Shown piece by piece: positions 24,282 through 38,151 of a stretch of DNA of 64,000 bases (its first letter is position 1; each line of letters begins with the position of its first letter). The stretch spans positions 10,122,036 to 10,186,035 of the forward strand of contig CP136069.1 of NCBI GenBank assembly GCA_032622095.1. Reading direction: 5' to 3'. Made by a program: the position numbers and the translations under genes. The notes under the pieces are model-generated. The model saw only the letters and a list, made by a program, of their open reading frames with translations. It made no database searches and was not told where the DNA came from. Source of the DNA: Siphonodentalium dalli. Lineage: Eukaryota > Mollusca > Scaphopoda > Gadilida > Siphonodentaliidae.

Positions 24282-25724
24282 AACTATGAGGTTTAGGCAG
24301 CCTACAGTAAATATGAGGTTTGGCTGCCTACAGTAACTATGAGGTTTTGGCAGCCTACAGTAACTATGATGTTTTGGCAGCCTACAGTAACTATGAGGTT
24401 AGGCTGCCTACAGTAACTATGAGGTTAGGCTGCCTACAGTAACTATGAGGTTTTGGCAGCCTACAGTAACTATGATGTTTTGGCAGCCTACAGTAACTAT
24501 GAGGTTAGGCAGCCTACAGTAACTATGATGTTTTGGCAGCCTACAGTAACTATGAGGTTAGGCTGCCTACAGTAACTATGAGGTTTGGCTGCCTACAGTA
24601 ACTATGAGGTTAGGCAGCCTACAGTAACTATGAGGTTAGGCAGCCTACAGTAACTATGATGTTTTGGCAGCCTACAGTAACTATGAGGTTTGGCAGCCTA
24701 CAGTAACAATGAGGTTTGGCAGCCTACAGTAACTATGAGGTTTGGCAGCCTACAGTAACGATGAGGTTAGGCAGCCTACAGTAACTATGATGTTTTGGCA
24801 GCCTACAGTAACTATGATGTTAGGCAGCCTACAGTAACTATGAGGTTTTGGCAGCCTACAGTAACTATGATGTTTTGGCAGCCTACAGTAACTATGAGGT
24901 TAGGCTGCCTACAGTAACTATGAGGTTTTGGCAGCCTACAGTAACTATGAGGTTAGGCTGCCTACAGTAACTATGAGGTTAGGCTGCCTACAGTAACGAT
25001 GAGGTTTGGCAGCCTACAGTAACTATGAGGTTTGGCAGCCTACAGTAACTATGAGGTTAGGCAGCCTACAGTAACTATGATGTTTTGGCAGCCTACAGTA
25101 ACTATGAGGTTAGGCTGCCTACAGTAACTATGAGGTTTTGGCAGCCTACAGTAACTATCAGGTTAGGCTGCCTGCAGTAACTATGAGGTTTTGGCAGCCT
25201 ACAGTAACTATGAGGTTAGGCTGCCTACAGTAACTATGAGGTTAGGCTGCCTACAGTAACGATGAGGTTTGGCAGCCTACAGTAACTATGAGGTTAGGCT
25301 GCCTACAGTAACTATGAGGTTAGGCTGCCTACAGTAACTATGATGTTTGGCTGCCTACAGTAACTATGATGTTTGGCTGCCTACAGTAACTATGATGGTT
25401 TGGCTGCCTACAGTAACTATGATGTTAGGCAGCCTACAGTAACTATGAGGTTTGGCTGCCTACAGTAACTATGAGGTTTGGCAGCCTACAGTAACTATGA
25501 TGTTAGGCAGCCTACAGTAACTATGAGGTTTGGCTGCCTACAGTAACGATGAGGTTTTGGCAGCCTACAGTAACTATGAGGTTAGGCTGCCTACAGTAAC
25601 TATGATGTTAGGCAGCCTACAGTAACTATGAGGTTTGGCTGCCTACAGTAACTACGAGGTTTGGCTGCCTACAGTAACTATGAGGTTTTGGCAGCCTACA
25701 GTAACTATGAGGTTTGGCAGCCTA

Positions 25725-26120
25725 CAGTTACTATGAGGTTTGGCAGCCTACAGTAACTATGAGGTTTGGCAGCCTACAGTAACTATGAGGTTTGGCAGCC
25801 TACAGTAACTATGAGGTTTGGCAGCCTACAGTTACTATGAGGCTTGGCAGCCTACAGTAACTATGAGGTTAGGCAGCCTGCAGTAACTATGAGGTTTGGC
25901 AGCCTGCAGTAACTATGAGGTTTGGCAGCCTACAGTTACTATGAGGTTTGGCAGCCTACAGTAACTATGAGGTTAGGCAGCCTGCAGTAACTATGAGGTT
26001 TGGCAGCCTGCAGTAACTATGAGGTTTGGCAGCCTACAGTTACTATGAGGTTTGGCAGCCTACAGTAACTATGAGGTTTGGCAGCCTACAGTAACTATGA
26101 GGTTAGGCAGCCTACAGTAA
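25725..26120. repeat. 104-base four-unit repeat marked by CAGTTAC
   Basis: CAGTTA occurs at 25725, 25829, 25933 and 26037, each exactly 104 bases apart. Within the repeat, a TTAGGCAGCCTGCAG step and a following TGCAG unit recur in order in the last two intervals; the first interval is less regular. CAGTTAC is otherwise mainly a feature of the first 7.2 kb. Confidence 0.85.
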
Positions 26121-27868
26121 CTATGAGGTTTGGCTGCCTACAGTAACTATGAGGTTTGGCTGCCTACAGTAACTATGAGGTTTGGCTGCCTACAGTAACT
26201 ATGAGGTTTGGCTGCCTACAGTAAATATGAGGTTTGGCTGCCTACAGTAACTATGAGGTTTGGCAGCCTACAGTAACGATGAGGTTTGGCAGCCTACAGT
26301 AACGATGAGGTTTGGCAGCCTACAGTAACTATGAGGTTTTGGCAGCCTACAGTAACTATGAGGTTTGGCAGCCTACAGTAACTATGAGGTTAGGCAGCCT
26401 ACAGTAACTATGAGGTTTTGGCAGCCTACAGTAACTATGATGGTTTGGCTGCCTACAGTAACTATGAGGTTTTGGCAGCCTACAGTAACTATGAGGTTTG
26501 GCAGCCTACAGTAACTATGAGGTTAGGCAGCCTGCAGTAACTATGAGGTTAGGCTGCCTACAGTAACTATGAGGTCTGGCTGCCTACAGTAACTATGAGG
26601 TTTAGGCAGCCTGCAGTAACTATGAGGTTTGGCTGCCTACAGTAACTATGAGGTTTAGTCAGCCTGCAGTAACTATGAGGTTTGGCTGCCTACAGTAACT
26701 ATGAGGTTTGGCTGCCTACAGTAACTATGAGGTTTAGGCAGCCTACAGTAACTATGAGGTTTGGCTGCCTACAGTAACTATGAGGTTTAGGCAGCCTGCA
26801 GTAACTATGAGGTTTGGCTGCCTACAGTAACTATGAGGTTTGGCAGCCTACAGTAACTATGAGGTTTAGGCAGCCTACAGTAAATATGAGGTTTAGGCAG
26901 CCTACAGTAACTATGAGGTTTAGGCTGCCTACAGTAAATATGAGGTTTAGGCTGCCTACAGTAAATATGAGGTTTAGGCAGCCTACAGTAACTATGAGGT
27001 TTAGGCAGCCTACAGTAACTATGATGTTAGGCTGCCTACAGTAACTATGAGGTTTAGGCTGCCTACAGTAACTATGAGGTTTGGCTGCCTACAGTAACTA
27101 TGAGGTTTGGCAGCCTACAGTAACTATGAGGTTTAGGCTGCCTACAGTAAATATGATGGTTAGGCAGCCTACAGTAACTATGAGGTTAGGCTGCCTACAG
27201 TAACTATGAGGTTAGGCTGCCTACAGTAACTATGAGGTTAGGCTGCCTACAGTAACTTTGAGGTTAGGCTGCCTACAGTAACTATGAGGTTTAGGCTGCC
27301 TACAGTAAATATGAGGTTAGGCTGCCTACAGTAACTTTGAGGTTAGGCTGCCTACAGTAACTATGAGGTTTAGGCTGCCTACAGTAAATATGAGGTTAGG
27401 CTGCCTACAGTAAATATGAGGTTTAGGCTGCCTACAGTAACTATGAGGTTAGGCTGCCTACAGTAACTATGAGGTTTGGCAGCCTACAGTAACTATGAGG
27501 TTAGGCTGCCTACAGTAACTTTGAGGTTAGGCTGCCTACAGTAACTATGAGGTTTAGGCTGCCTACAGTAAATATGAGGTTAGGCTGCCTACAGTAAATA
27601 TGAGGTTTAGGCTGCCTACAGTAAATATGATGTTTGGCTGCCTACAGTAAATATGAGGTTTGGCTGCCTACAGTAAATATGAGGTTAGGCTGCCTACAGT
27701 AAATATGAGGTTTAGGCAGCCTACAGTAACTATGAGGTTTGGCTGCCTACAGTAACTATGAGGTTAGGCAGCCTACAGTAACTATGATGTTTTGGCAGCC
27801 TACAGTAAATATGATGTTTGGCTGCCTACAGTAACTATGATGTTTGGCTGCCTACAGTAACTATGATG

Positions 27869-28020
27869 TTTTGGCAGCCTACAGTAAATATGAGGTTTAG
27901 GCAGCCTACAGTAACTATGATGTTTGGCTGCCTACAGTAACTATGATGTTTTGGCAGCCTACAGTAAATATGAGGTTTAGGCAGCCTACAGTAACTATGA
28001 TGTTTGGCTGCCTACAGTAA
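27869..28020. repeat. 80-base three-unit repeat
   Basis: TTTTGGCAGCC followed by TAAATATGAGG occurs at 27869 and 27949, 80 bases apart (27+27+26). The order is TTTTGG, TAAATATGAGG-TTTAGG, GATG-TTTGGCTGCC. The same three-step order appears inside the 265-base repeat at 28.3-28.9 kb. Confidence 0.8.
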
Positions 28021-28320
28021 ATATGATGTTAGGCTGCCTACAGTAACTATGAGGTTTAGGCTGCCTACAGTAAATATGAGGTTAGGCTGCCTACAGTAAA
28101 TATGAGGTTTATGCTGCCTACAGTAAATATGATGTTTGGCTGCCTACAGTAACTATGAGGTTAGGCTGCCTACAGTAACTATGAGGTTAGGCTGCCTACA
28201 GTAACTATGAGGTTTAGGCTGCCTACAGTAAATATGATGTTAGGCTGCCTACAGTAACTATGAGGTTTAGGCTGCCTACAGTAAATATGAGGTTAGGCTG
28301 CCTACAGTAAATATGAGGTT

Positions 28321-28957
28321 TAGGCTGCCTACAGTAAATATGATGTTTGGCTGCCTACAGTAACTATGATGTTTGGCTGCCTACAGTAACTATGATGTTT
28401 TGGCAGCCTACAGTAAATATGAGGTTTAGGCAGCCTACAGTAACTATGATGTTTGGCTGCCTACAGTAACTATGATGTTTAGGCAGCCTACAGTAAATAT
28501 GAGGTTTAGGCAGCCTGCAGTAACTATGAGGTTTGGCTGCCTACAGTAACTATGAGGTTAGGCTGCCTACAGTAAATATGAGGTTTAGGCTGCCTACAGT
28601 AAATATGATGTTTGGCTGCCTACAGTAACTATGATGTTTGGCTGCCTACAGTAACTATGATGTTTTGGCAGCCTACAGTAAATATGAGGTTTAGGCAGCC
28701 TACAGTAACTATGATGTTTGGCTGCCTACAGTAACTATGATGTTTAGGCAGCCTACAGTAAATATGAGGTTTAGGCAGCCTGCAGTAACTATGAGGTTTG
28801 GCTGCCTACAGTAACTATGAGGTTAGGCTGCCTACAGTAAATATGAGGTTTAGGCTGCCTACAGTAAATATGATGTTTGGCTGCCTACAGTAACTATGAT
28901 GTTTGGCTGCCTACAGTAACTATGATGTTTTGGCAGCCTACAGTAACTATGAGGTTT
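28321..28957. repeat. 265-base ten-unit higher-order repeat, two copies that read identical plus partial third
   Basis: TAGGCTGCC followed by TAAATATGATG occurs at 28321, 28586 and 28851, each 265 bases apart. Reading both full copies base by base I found no difference. The third follows for about 107 bases until GAGGTTTGGTAGCC near 28958. A perfect 265-base tandem copy implies a very recent event, or an assembly or read-correction artefact. Confidence 0.9.
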
Positions 28958-30690
28958 GGTAGCCTACAGTAACTATGAGGTTTGGCTGCCTACAGTAACT
29001 ATGAGGTTTAGGCAGCCTACAGTAACTATGAGGTTTGGCAGCCTACAGTAACTATGATGTTTGGCAGCCTACAGTAACTATGATGTTTTGGCAGCCTACA
29101 GTAACTATGAGGTTTAGGCTGCCTACAGTAACTATGAGGTTAGGCTGCCTACAGTAACTATGAGGTTAGGCTGCCTACAGTAACTATGAGGTTAGGCTGC
29201 CTACAGTAACTATGAGGTTTGGCTGCCTACAGTAACTATGAGGTTTGGCTGCCTACAGTAACTATGAGGTTTAGGCAGCCTACAGTAACTATGAGGTTAG
29301 GCTGCCTACAGTAACTATGAGGTTTGGCAGCCTACATTAACTATGAGGTTTGGCTGCCTACAGTAACTATGAGGTTAGGCTGCCTACAGTAACTATGATG
29401 TTAGGCTGCCTACAGTAACTATGATGTTTAGGCTGCCTACAGTAACTATGAGGTTTGGCTGCCTACAGTAACTATGATGTTAGGCTGCCTACAGTAACTA
29501 TGAGGTTAGGCTGCCTACAGTAACTATGAGGTTAGGCTGCCTACAGTAACTATGAGGTTTAGGCTGCCTACATTAACTATGAGGTTTAGGCTGCCTACAT
29601 TAACTATGAGGTTAGGCTGCCTACAGTAAATATGAGGTTAGGCTGCCTACAGTAACTATGAGGTTAGGCTGCCTACAGTAAATATGAGGTTAGGCTGCCT
29701 ACAGTAAATATGAGGTTTAGGCTGCCTACAGTAAATATGATGTTTGGCTGCCTACAGTAACTATGATGTTTGGCTGCCTACAGTAACTATGATGTTTTGG
29801 CAGCCTACAGTAACTATGAGGTTTGGCAGCCTACAGTAACTATGAGGTTTAGGCAGTCTACAGTAACTATGAGGTTTGGCTGCCTACAGTAACTATGATG
29901 TTAGGCTGCCTACAGTAACTATGAGGTTAGGCTGCCTACAGTAACTATGAGGTTAGGCTGCCTACAGTAACTATGAGGTTTGGCAGCCTACATTAACTAT
30001 GAGGTTAGGCTGCCTACAGTAAATATGAGGTTAGGCTGCCTACAGTAACTATGAGGTTAGGCTGCCTACAGTAAATATGAGGTTAGGCTGCCTACAGTAA
30101 CTATGAGGTTTAGGCTGCCTACAGTAACTATGAGGTTTAGGCAGCCTACAGTAACTATGATGTTTTGGCAGCCTACAGTAACGATGAGGTTTAGGCTGCC
30201 TACAGTAACTATGAGGTTTTGGCAGCCTACAGTAACTATGAGGTTAGGCTGCCTACAGTAACTATGAGGTTAGGCAGCCTGCAGTAACTATGAGGTTTAG
30301 GCTGCCTACAGTAACTATGAGGTTTAGGCAGCCTACAGTAACTATGATGTTTTGGCAGCCTACAGTAACGATGAGGTTTAGGCAGCCTACAGTAACTATG
30401 AGGTTAGGCTGCCTACAGTAACTATGAGGTTAGGCTGCCTACAGTAACGATGAGGTTTAGGCTGCCTACAGTAACTATGAGGTTTTGGCAGCCTACAGTA
30501 ACTATGAGGTTAGGCTGCCTACAGTAACTATGAGGTTAGGCAGCCTACAGTAACTATGAGGTTTAGGCTGCCTACAGTAACTATGAGGTTAGGCAGCCTG
30601 CAGTAACTATGAGGTTAGGCAGCCTGCAGTAACTATGAGGTTAGGCAGCCTACAGTAACTATGAGGTTAGGCTGCCTACAGTAACTATGA

Positions 30691-31530
30691 GGTTTAGGCA
30701 GCCTACAGTAACTATGAGGTTTGGCAGCCTACAGTAACTATGATGTTAGGCAGCCTACAGTAACTATGAGGTTAGGCAGCCTACAGTAACTATGAGGTTT
30801 GGCTGCCTACAGTAACTATGAGGTTAGGCTGCCTACAGTAACTATGAGGTTAGGCAGCCTACAGTAAATATGAGGTTAGGCTGCCTACAGTAAATATGAG
30901 GTTAGGCAGCCTGCAGTAACTATGAGGTTAGGCAGCCTGCAGTAACTATGAGGTTAGGCAGCCTACAGTAACTATGAGGTTAGGCTGCCTACAGTAACTA
31001 TGAGGTTTAGGCAGCCTACAGTAACTATGAGGTTTGGCAGCCTACAGTAACTATGATGTTAGGCAGCCTACAGTAACTATGAGGGTTAGGCAGCCTGCAG
31101 TAACTATGAGGTTAGGCAGCCTACAGTAACTATGAGGTTAGGCTGCCTACAGTAACTATGAGGTTTAGGCAGCCTACAGTAACTATGAGGTTTGGCAGCC
31201 TACAGTAACTATGATGTTAGGCAGCCTACAGTAACTATGAGGGTTAGGCAGCCTACAGTAAATATGAGGTTAGGCTGCCTACAGTAACTATGAGGTTAGG
31301 CAGCCTGCAGTAACTATGAGGTTAGGCAGCCTGCAGTAACTATGAGGTTAGGCAGCCTACAGTAAATATGAGGTTAGGCTGCCTACAGTAACTATGAGGT
31401 TAGGCAGCCTACAGTAACTATGAGGTTAGGCTGCCTACAGTAACTATGAGGTTTAGGCAGCCTACAGTAACTATGAGGTTTGGCAGCCTACAGTAACTAT
31501 GATGTTAGGCAGCCTACAGTAACTATAAGG
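30691..31530. repeat. Recurring GGTTTAGG / TTTGG / GATGTTAGG three-unit block
   Basis: A fixed order of TTTAGGCAGCC, TTTGGCAGCC and GATGTTAGGCAGCC recurs with GGTTTAGG at 30691, 31004, 31162 and 31450, spaced 313, 158 and 288 bases. These are 12, 6 and 11 units. The surrounding units, including GAGGGTTAGGCAGCC at about 31.08 and 31.24 kb, are shared in part between copies. Confidence 0.75.
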
Positions 31531-34260
31531 TTTGGCTGCCTACAGTAACTATGAGGTTAGGCAGCCTACAGTAACTATGAGGTTTGGCTGCCTGCAGTAA
31601 CTATGAGGTTAGGCAGCCTACAGTAACTATGAGGTTTGGCTGCCTGCAGTAACTATGAGGTTAGGCTGCCTGCAGTAACTATGAGGTTAGGCAGCCTACA
31701 GTAACTATGAGGTTTGGCTGCCTGCAGTAACTATGAGGTTAGGCTGCCTGCAGTAACTATGAGGTTTGGCTGCCTGCAGTAACTATGAGGTTAGGCTGCC
31801 TGCAGTAACTATGAGGTTTGGCAGCCTACAGTAACTATGAGGTTAGGCTGCCTACAGTAACTATGAGGTTAGGCAGCCTACAGTAACTATAAGGTTTGGC
31901 AGCCTACAGTAACTATGAGGTTTGGCTGCCTACAGTAACTATGAGGTTTGGCAGCCTACAGTAACTATGAGGTTTAGGCAGCCTACAGTAACTATGATGT
32001 TAGGCTGCCTACAGTAACTATGAGGTTAGGCTGCCTACAGTAACTATGAGGTTAGGCAGCCTACAGTAACTATGAGGTTAGGCTGCCTACAGTAACTATG
32101 AGGGTTAGGCTGCCTACAGTAACTATGTGGTTAGGCTGCCTACAGTAACTATGATGTTAGGCTGCCTACAGTAACTATGAGGTTTAGGCTGCCTACAGTA
32201 ACTATGAGGTTAGGCTGCCTACAGTAAATATGAGGGTTAGGCTGCCTACAGTAACTATGAGGTTAGGCTGCCTACAGTAACTATGATGTTAGGCTGCCTA
32301 CAGTAACTATGAGGTTTAGGCTGCCTACAGTAACTATGAGGTTAGGCTGCCTACAGTAACTATGAGGTTAGGCTGCCTACAGTAACTATGAGGTTAGGCA
32401 GCCTACAGTAACTATGATGTTAGGCTGCCTACAGTAACTATGATGTTAGGCTGCCTACAGTAACTATGAGGTTTAGGCTGCCTACAGTAACTATGATGTT
32501 AGGCTGCCTACAGTAACTATGATGTTAGGCTGCCTACAGTAACTATCAGGTAAGGCTGCCTACAGTAACTATGAGGTTAGGCTGCCTACAGTAACTATGA
32601 GGTTTAGGCTGCCTACAGTAACTATGATGTTAGGCTGCCTACAGTAACTATGAGGTTAGGCTGCCTACAGTAACTATGAGGTTAGGCTGCCTACAGTAAC
32701 TATGAGGTTTAGGCAGCCTACAGTAACTATGAGGTTTGGCAGCCTACAGTAACTATGAGGTTAGGCTGCCTACAGTAACTATGAGGTTAGGCAGCCTACA
32801 GTAACTATGAGGTTAGGCTGCCTACAGTAACTATGAGGTTTGGCAGCCTACAGTAACTATGAGGTTAGGCTGCCTACAGTAACTATGATGTTAGGCTGCC
32901 TACAGTAACTATGAGGTTAGGCTGCCTACAGTAACTATGAGGGTTAGGCTGCCTACAGTAACTATGATGTTAGGCAGCCTACAGTAACTATGAGGTTAGG
33001 CTGCCTACAGTAAATATGAGGGTTAGGCTGCCTACAGTAAATATGAGGGTTAGGCTGCCTACAGTAAATATGAGGTTAGGCTGCCTACATTAACTATGAG
33101 GTTAGGCAGCCTACAGTAACAATGAGGGTTAGGCTGCCTACAGTAACTATGAGGTTAGGCAGCCTACAGTAACTATGAGGTTAGGCAGCCTACAGTAACT
33201 ATGATGTTAGGCTGCCTACAGTAACTATGATGTTAGGCTGCCTACAGTAACTATGAGGTTAGGCTGCCTACAGTAACTATGAGGTTAGGCTGCCTACAGT
33301 AACTATGAGGTTTAGGCTGCCTACAGTAACTATGAGGTTTAGGCTGCCTACAGTAAATATGAGGGTTAGGCTGCCTACAGTAAATATGAGGGTTAGGCTG
33401 CCTACAGTAAATATGATGGTTTGGCTGCCTACAGTAACTATGAGGTTTGGCTGCCTACAGTAACTATGAGGTTTAGGCTGCCTACAGTAAATATGAGGGT
33501 TAGGCTGCCTACAGTAAATATGAGGGTTAGGCTGCCTACAGTAACTATGAGGTTAGGCAGCCTACAGTAACAATGAGGGTTAGGCTGCCTACAGTAACTA
33601 TGAGGTTAGGCAGCCTACAGTAACTATGAGGTTAGGCAGCCTACAGTAACTATGATGTTAGGCTGCCTACAGTAACTATGAGGTTAGGCTGCCTACAGTA
33701 ACTATGAGGTTAGGCTGCCTACAGTAACTATGATGTTAGGCTGCCTACAGTAACTATGAGGTTTAGGCTGCCTACAGTAACTATGAGGTTTAGGCTGCCT
33801 ACAGTAAATATGAGGGTTAGGCTGCCTACAGTAAATATGATGTTAGGCAGCCTACAGTAAATATGAGGGTTAGGCTGCCTACAGTAAATATGATGGTTTG
33901 GCTGCCTACAGTAACTATGAGGTTTGGCTGCCTACAGTAACTATGAGGTTAGGCTGCCTACAGTAACTATGAGGTTTGGCTGCCTACAGTAACTATGAGG
34001 TTAGGCTGCCTACAGTAACTATGAGGTTAGGCAGCCTACAGTAACTATGAGGTTAGGCTGCCTACAGTAACTATGAGGTTAGGCTGCCTACAGTAACTAT
34101 GAGGTTAGGCAGCCTACAGTAACTATGAGGTTAGGCAGCCTACAGTAACTATGAGGTTAGGCTGCCTACAGTAACTATGAGGTTAGGCTGCCTACAGTAA
34201 CTATGAGGTTAGGCTGCCTACAGTAACTATGATGTTAGGCAGCCTACAGTAACTATGAGG

Positions 34261-34780
34261 TTTGGCTGCCTACAGTAAATATGAGGTTAGGCTGCCTACA
34301 GTAACTATGATGTTAGGCTGCCTACAGTAACTATGATGTTAGGCTGCCTACAGTAACTATGATGTTAGGCAGCCTACAGTAACTATGAGGTTAGGCTGCC
34401 TACAGTAACTATGAGGTTAGGCTGCCTACAGTAACTATGATGTTAGGCTGCCTACAGTAACTATGAGGTTAGGCTGCCTACAGTAACTATGAGGTTAGGC
34501 AGCCTACAGTAACTATGAGGTTTGGCTGCCTACAGTAAATATGAGGTTAGGCTGCCTACAGTAACTATGATGTTAGGCTGCCTACAGTAACTATGATGTT
34601 AGGCTGCCTACAGTAACTATGATGTTAGGCAGCCTACAGTAACTATGAGGTTAGGCTGCCTACAGTAACTATGAGGTTAGGCTGCCTACAGTAACTATGA
34701 TGTTAGGCTGCCTACAGTAACTATGAGGTTAGGCTGCCTACAGTAACTATGAGGTTAGGCAGCCTACAGTAACTATGAGG
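34261..34780. repeat. 260-base ten-unit higher-order repeat, two copies
   Basis: TTTGGCTGCC followed by TAAATATGAGG starts at 34261 and 34521, exactly 10 x 26 bases apart. The ten-unit order of GAGG/GATG and CAG/CTG forms is the same in both. The second copy ends near 34770, where GAGGGTTAGG appears. Confidence 0.88.
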
Positions 34781-37006
34781 GTTAGGCTGCCTACAGTAAC
34801 AATGAGGTTAGGCTGCCTACAGTAACAATGAGGTTAGGCTGCCTACAGTAACAATGAGGTTAGGCTGCCTACAGTAACTATGAGGTTTGGCTGCCTACAG
34901 TAACTATGAGGGTTAGGCTGCCTACAGTAACTATGAGGGTTAGGCTGCCTACAGTAACAATGAGGTTAGGCTGCCTACAGTAACAATGAGGTTTGGCTGC
35001 CTACAGTAACTATGAGGGTTAGGCTGCCTACAGTAACTATGAGGGTTAGGCTGCCTACAGTAACTATGATGGTTAGGCTGCCTACAGTAACTATGAGGTT
35101 AGGCTGCCTACAGTAACTATGAGGTTAGGCTGCCTACAGTAACAATGAGGTAAGGCTGCCTACAGTAACGATGAGGTTTGGCTGCCTGCAGTAACTATGA
35201 GGTTAGGCTGCCTACAGTAACAATGAGGTTAGGCTGCCTACATTAACGATGAGGTTAGGCTGCCTACATTAACTATGAGGTTAGGCTGCCTACAGTAACT
35301 ATGAGGTTAGGCAGCCTACAGTAACTATGAGGTTAGGCTGCCTACAGTAACTATGAGGTTTGGCTGCCTACAGTAACTATGAGGGTTAGGCTGCCTACAG
35401 TAACTATGATGTTAGGCTGCCTACAGTAAATATGAGGTTAGGCTGCCTACAGTAACTATGAGGTTAGGCAGCCTACAGTAACTATGAGGTTAGGCTGCCT
35501 ACAGTAACTATGAGGGTTAGGCTGCCTACAGTAACTATGATGTTAGGCTGCCTACAGTAACTATGATGTTTAGGCTGCCTACAGTAACTATGATGTTAGG
35601 CTGCCTGCAGTAAATATGATGTTTAGGCTGCCTACAGTAACTATGAGGTTAGGCAGCCTACAGTAACTATGAGGTTAGGCTGCCTACAGTAACTATGAGG
35701 TTTGGCTGCCTACAGTAACTATGAGGGTTAGGCTGCCTACAGTAACTATGATGTTAGGCTGCCTACAGTAACTATGATGTTTAGGCTGCCTACAGTAACT
35801 ATGAGGTTAGGCTGCCTACAGTAACTATGAGGTTAGGCTGCCTACAGTAACTATGAGGGTTAGGCAGCCTACAGTAACTATGAGGTTAGGCTGCCTACAG
35901 TAACTATGAGGTTAGGCAGCCTACAGTAACTATGAGGTTAGGCTGCCTACAGTAACTATGAGGTTAGGCAGCCTACAGTAACTATGAGGTTAGGCAGCCT
36001 ACAGTAACTATGAGGTTAGGCTGCCTACAGTAAATATGATGGTTAGGCTGCCTACAGTAACTATGAGGTTAGGCTGCCTACAGTAACGATGAGGTTAGGC
36101 TGCCTACAGTAACTATGAGGTTAGGCTGCCTACAGTAACTATGAGGTTAGGCTGCCTACAGTAAATATGATGGTTAGGCTGCCTACAGTAACTATGAGGT
36201 TAGGCAGCCTACAGTAAATATGAGGTTAGGCTGCCTACAGTAACTATGAGGTAAGGCTGCCTACAGTAACGATGAGGTTAGGCTGCCTACAGTAACGATG
36301 AGGTTAGGCTGCCTACAGTAACGATGAGGTTAGGCTGCCTACAGTAACTATGAGGTTTGGCAGCCTACAGTAACTATGAGGTTAGGCTGCCTACAGTAAA
36401 TATGAGGTTAGGCTGCCTACAGTAACTATGAGGTAAGGCTGCCTACAGTAAATATGATGGTTAGGCTGCCTACAGTAACGATGAGGTTTGGCTGCCTACA
36501 GTAAATATGATGGTTAGGCTGCCTACAGTAACTATGAGGTTAGGCTGCCTACAGTAACGATGAGGTTAGGCTGCCTACAGTAACTATGAGGTTAGGCTGC
36601 CTACAGTAACTATGAGGTTAGGCTGCCTACAGTAACGATGAGGTTAGGCTGCCTACAGTAACGATGAGGTTAGGCTGCCTACAGTAACTATGAGGTTTGG
36701 CAGCCTACAGTAACTATGAGGTTAGGCTGCCTACAGTAAATATGAGGTTAGGCTGCCTACAGTAACTATGAGGTAAGGCTGCCTACAGTAAATATGATGG
36801 TTAGGCTGCCTACAGTAACGATGAGGTTAGGCTGCCTACAGTAACTATGAGGTTAGGCTGCCTACAGTAACTATGAGGTTAGGCTGCCTACAGTAAATAT
36901 GAGGTTTGGCTGCCTACAGTAACTATGATGTTAGGCTGCCTACAGTAACTATGAGGTTAGGCAGCCTACAGTAAATATGAGGTTAGGCTGCCTACAGTAA
37001 CTATGA

Positions 37007-37655
37007 GGTAAGGCTGCCTACAGTAACGATGAGGTTAGGCTGCCTACAGTAACGATGAGGTTAGGCTGCCTACAGTAACGATGAGGTTAGGCTGCCTACA
37101 GTAACTATGAGGTTTGGCAGCCTACAGTAACTATGAGGTTAGGCTGCCTGCAGTAACTATGAGGTTAGGCTGCCTACAGTAACTATGAGGTTAGGCTGCC
37201 TACAGTAACTATGATGGTTAGGCTGCCTACAGTAACTATGAGGTTAGGCTGCCTACAGTAACTATGAGGTTAGGCAGCCTACAGTAACTATGAGGTTAGG
37301 CTGCCTGCAGTAACTATGAGGTTAGGCTGCCTACAGTAACTATGATGGTTAGGCTGCCTACAGTAACTATGAGGTTAGGCTGCCTACAGTAACTATGAGG
37401 TTAGGCAGCCTACAGTAAATATGAGGTTAGGCTGCCTACAGTAACTATGAGGTAAGGCTGCCTACAGTAACGATGAGGTTAGGCTGCCTACAGTAACGAT
37501 GAGGTTAGGCTGCCTACAGTAACGATGAGGTTAGGCTGCCTACAGTAACTATGAGGTTTGGCAGCCTACAGTAACTATGAGGTTAGGCTGCCTGCAGTAA
37601 CTATGAGGTTAGGCTGCCTACAGTAACTATGAGGTTAGGCTGCCTACAGTAACTA
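37007..37655. repeat. 444-base block pair starting with GAGGTAAGG and three CGATG units
   Basis: GGTAAGG occurs at 37007 and 37451, 444 bases apart (a related copy is at 36250). Each is followed by three CGATG units, a TTTGGCAGCC unit and a CTGCCTGCAG unit in the same order for about 200 bases, until GATGG (first) meets GAGG (second). Inside the first copy, GATGGTTAGG at 37213 and 37344 marks a 131-base five-unit repeat. Confidence 0.8.
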
Positions 37656-38151
37656 TGAGGTTAGGCTGCCTACAGTAACTATGAGGTTAGGCTGCCTACA
37701 GTAAATATGAGGTAAGGCTGCCTACAGTAACTATTAGGTTAGGCAGCCTACAGTAACTATGAGGTTTGGCAGCCTACAGTAACTATGAGGTTAGGCTGCC
37801 TACAGTAACGATGAGGTTTGGCACCCTACAGTAACTATGAGGTTTGGCTGCCTACAGTAACTATGAGGTAAGGCTGCCTACAGTAACTATGAGGTTAGGC
37901 TGCCTACATTAACAATGAGGTTAGGCTGCCTACAGTAACGATGAGGGTTTGGCTGCCTACAGTAACTATGAGGTTAGGCTGCCTACAGTAACTATGAGGT
38001 TAGGCAGCCTACAGTAACTATGAGGTTAGGCTGCCTACAGTAACTATGAGGTTAGGCTGCCTACAGTAACTATGAGGTTAGGCTGCCTACAGTAACTATG
38101 AGGTTAGGCTGCCTACAGTAACTATGAGGTTAGGCTGCCTACAGTAAATAT

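Larger units (their letters stand above)
22550..32000. repeat. TTAGGCTGCC-rising domain with many GATG and TAAATATG units
   Basis: TTAGGCTGCC becomes common, mixed with TTTAGG, TTTGG and some TTTTGG units. GATG units cluster at 23.1-24.3 kb and around 27.8-29.1 kb, and TAAATATG units at 27.3-28.9 kb. Local markers include GGCGGCC (23.95-24.27 kb), CAGTTAC (25.7-26.05 kb) and CTTTGAGG (27256, 27335, 27519). A 27-base run at 26814-27044 leaves a 76-codon frame open by chance. Confidence 0.83.

Noticed and set aside
12767..27044. Isolated open frames of 67-112 codons at 12767, 14400, 14588, 15699 and 26814
   Set aside because: Same cause: short runs of 27-base TTTAGG or TTTTGG units. The encoded TVTMRFRQP-type repeats are the same frame of the same DNA unit.
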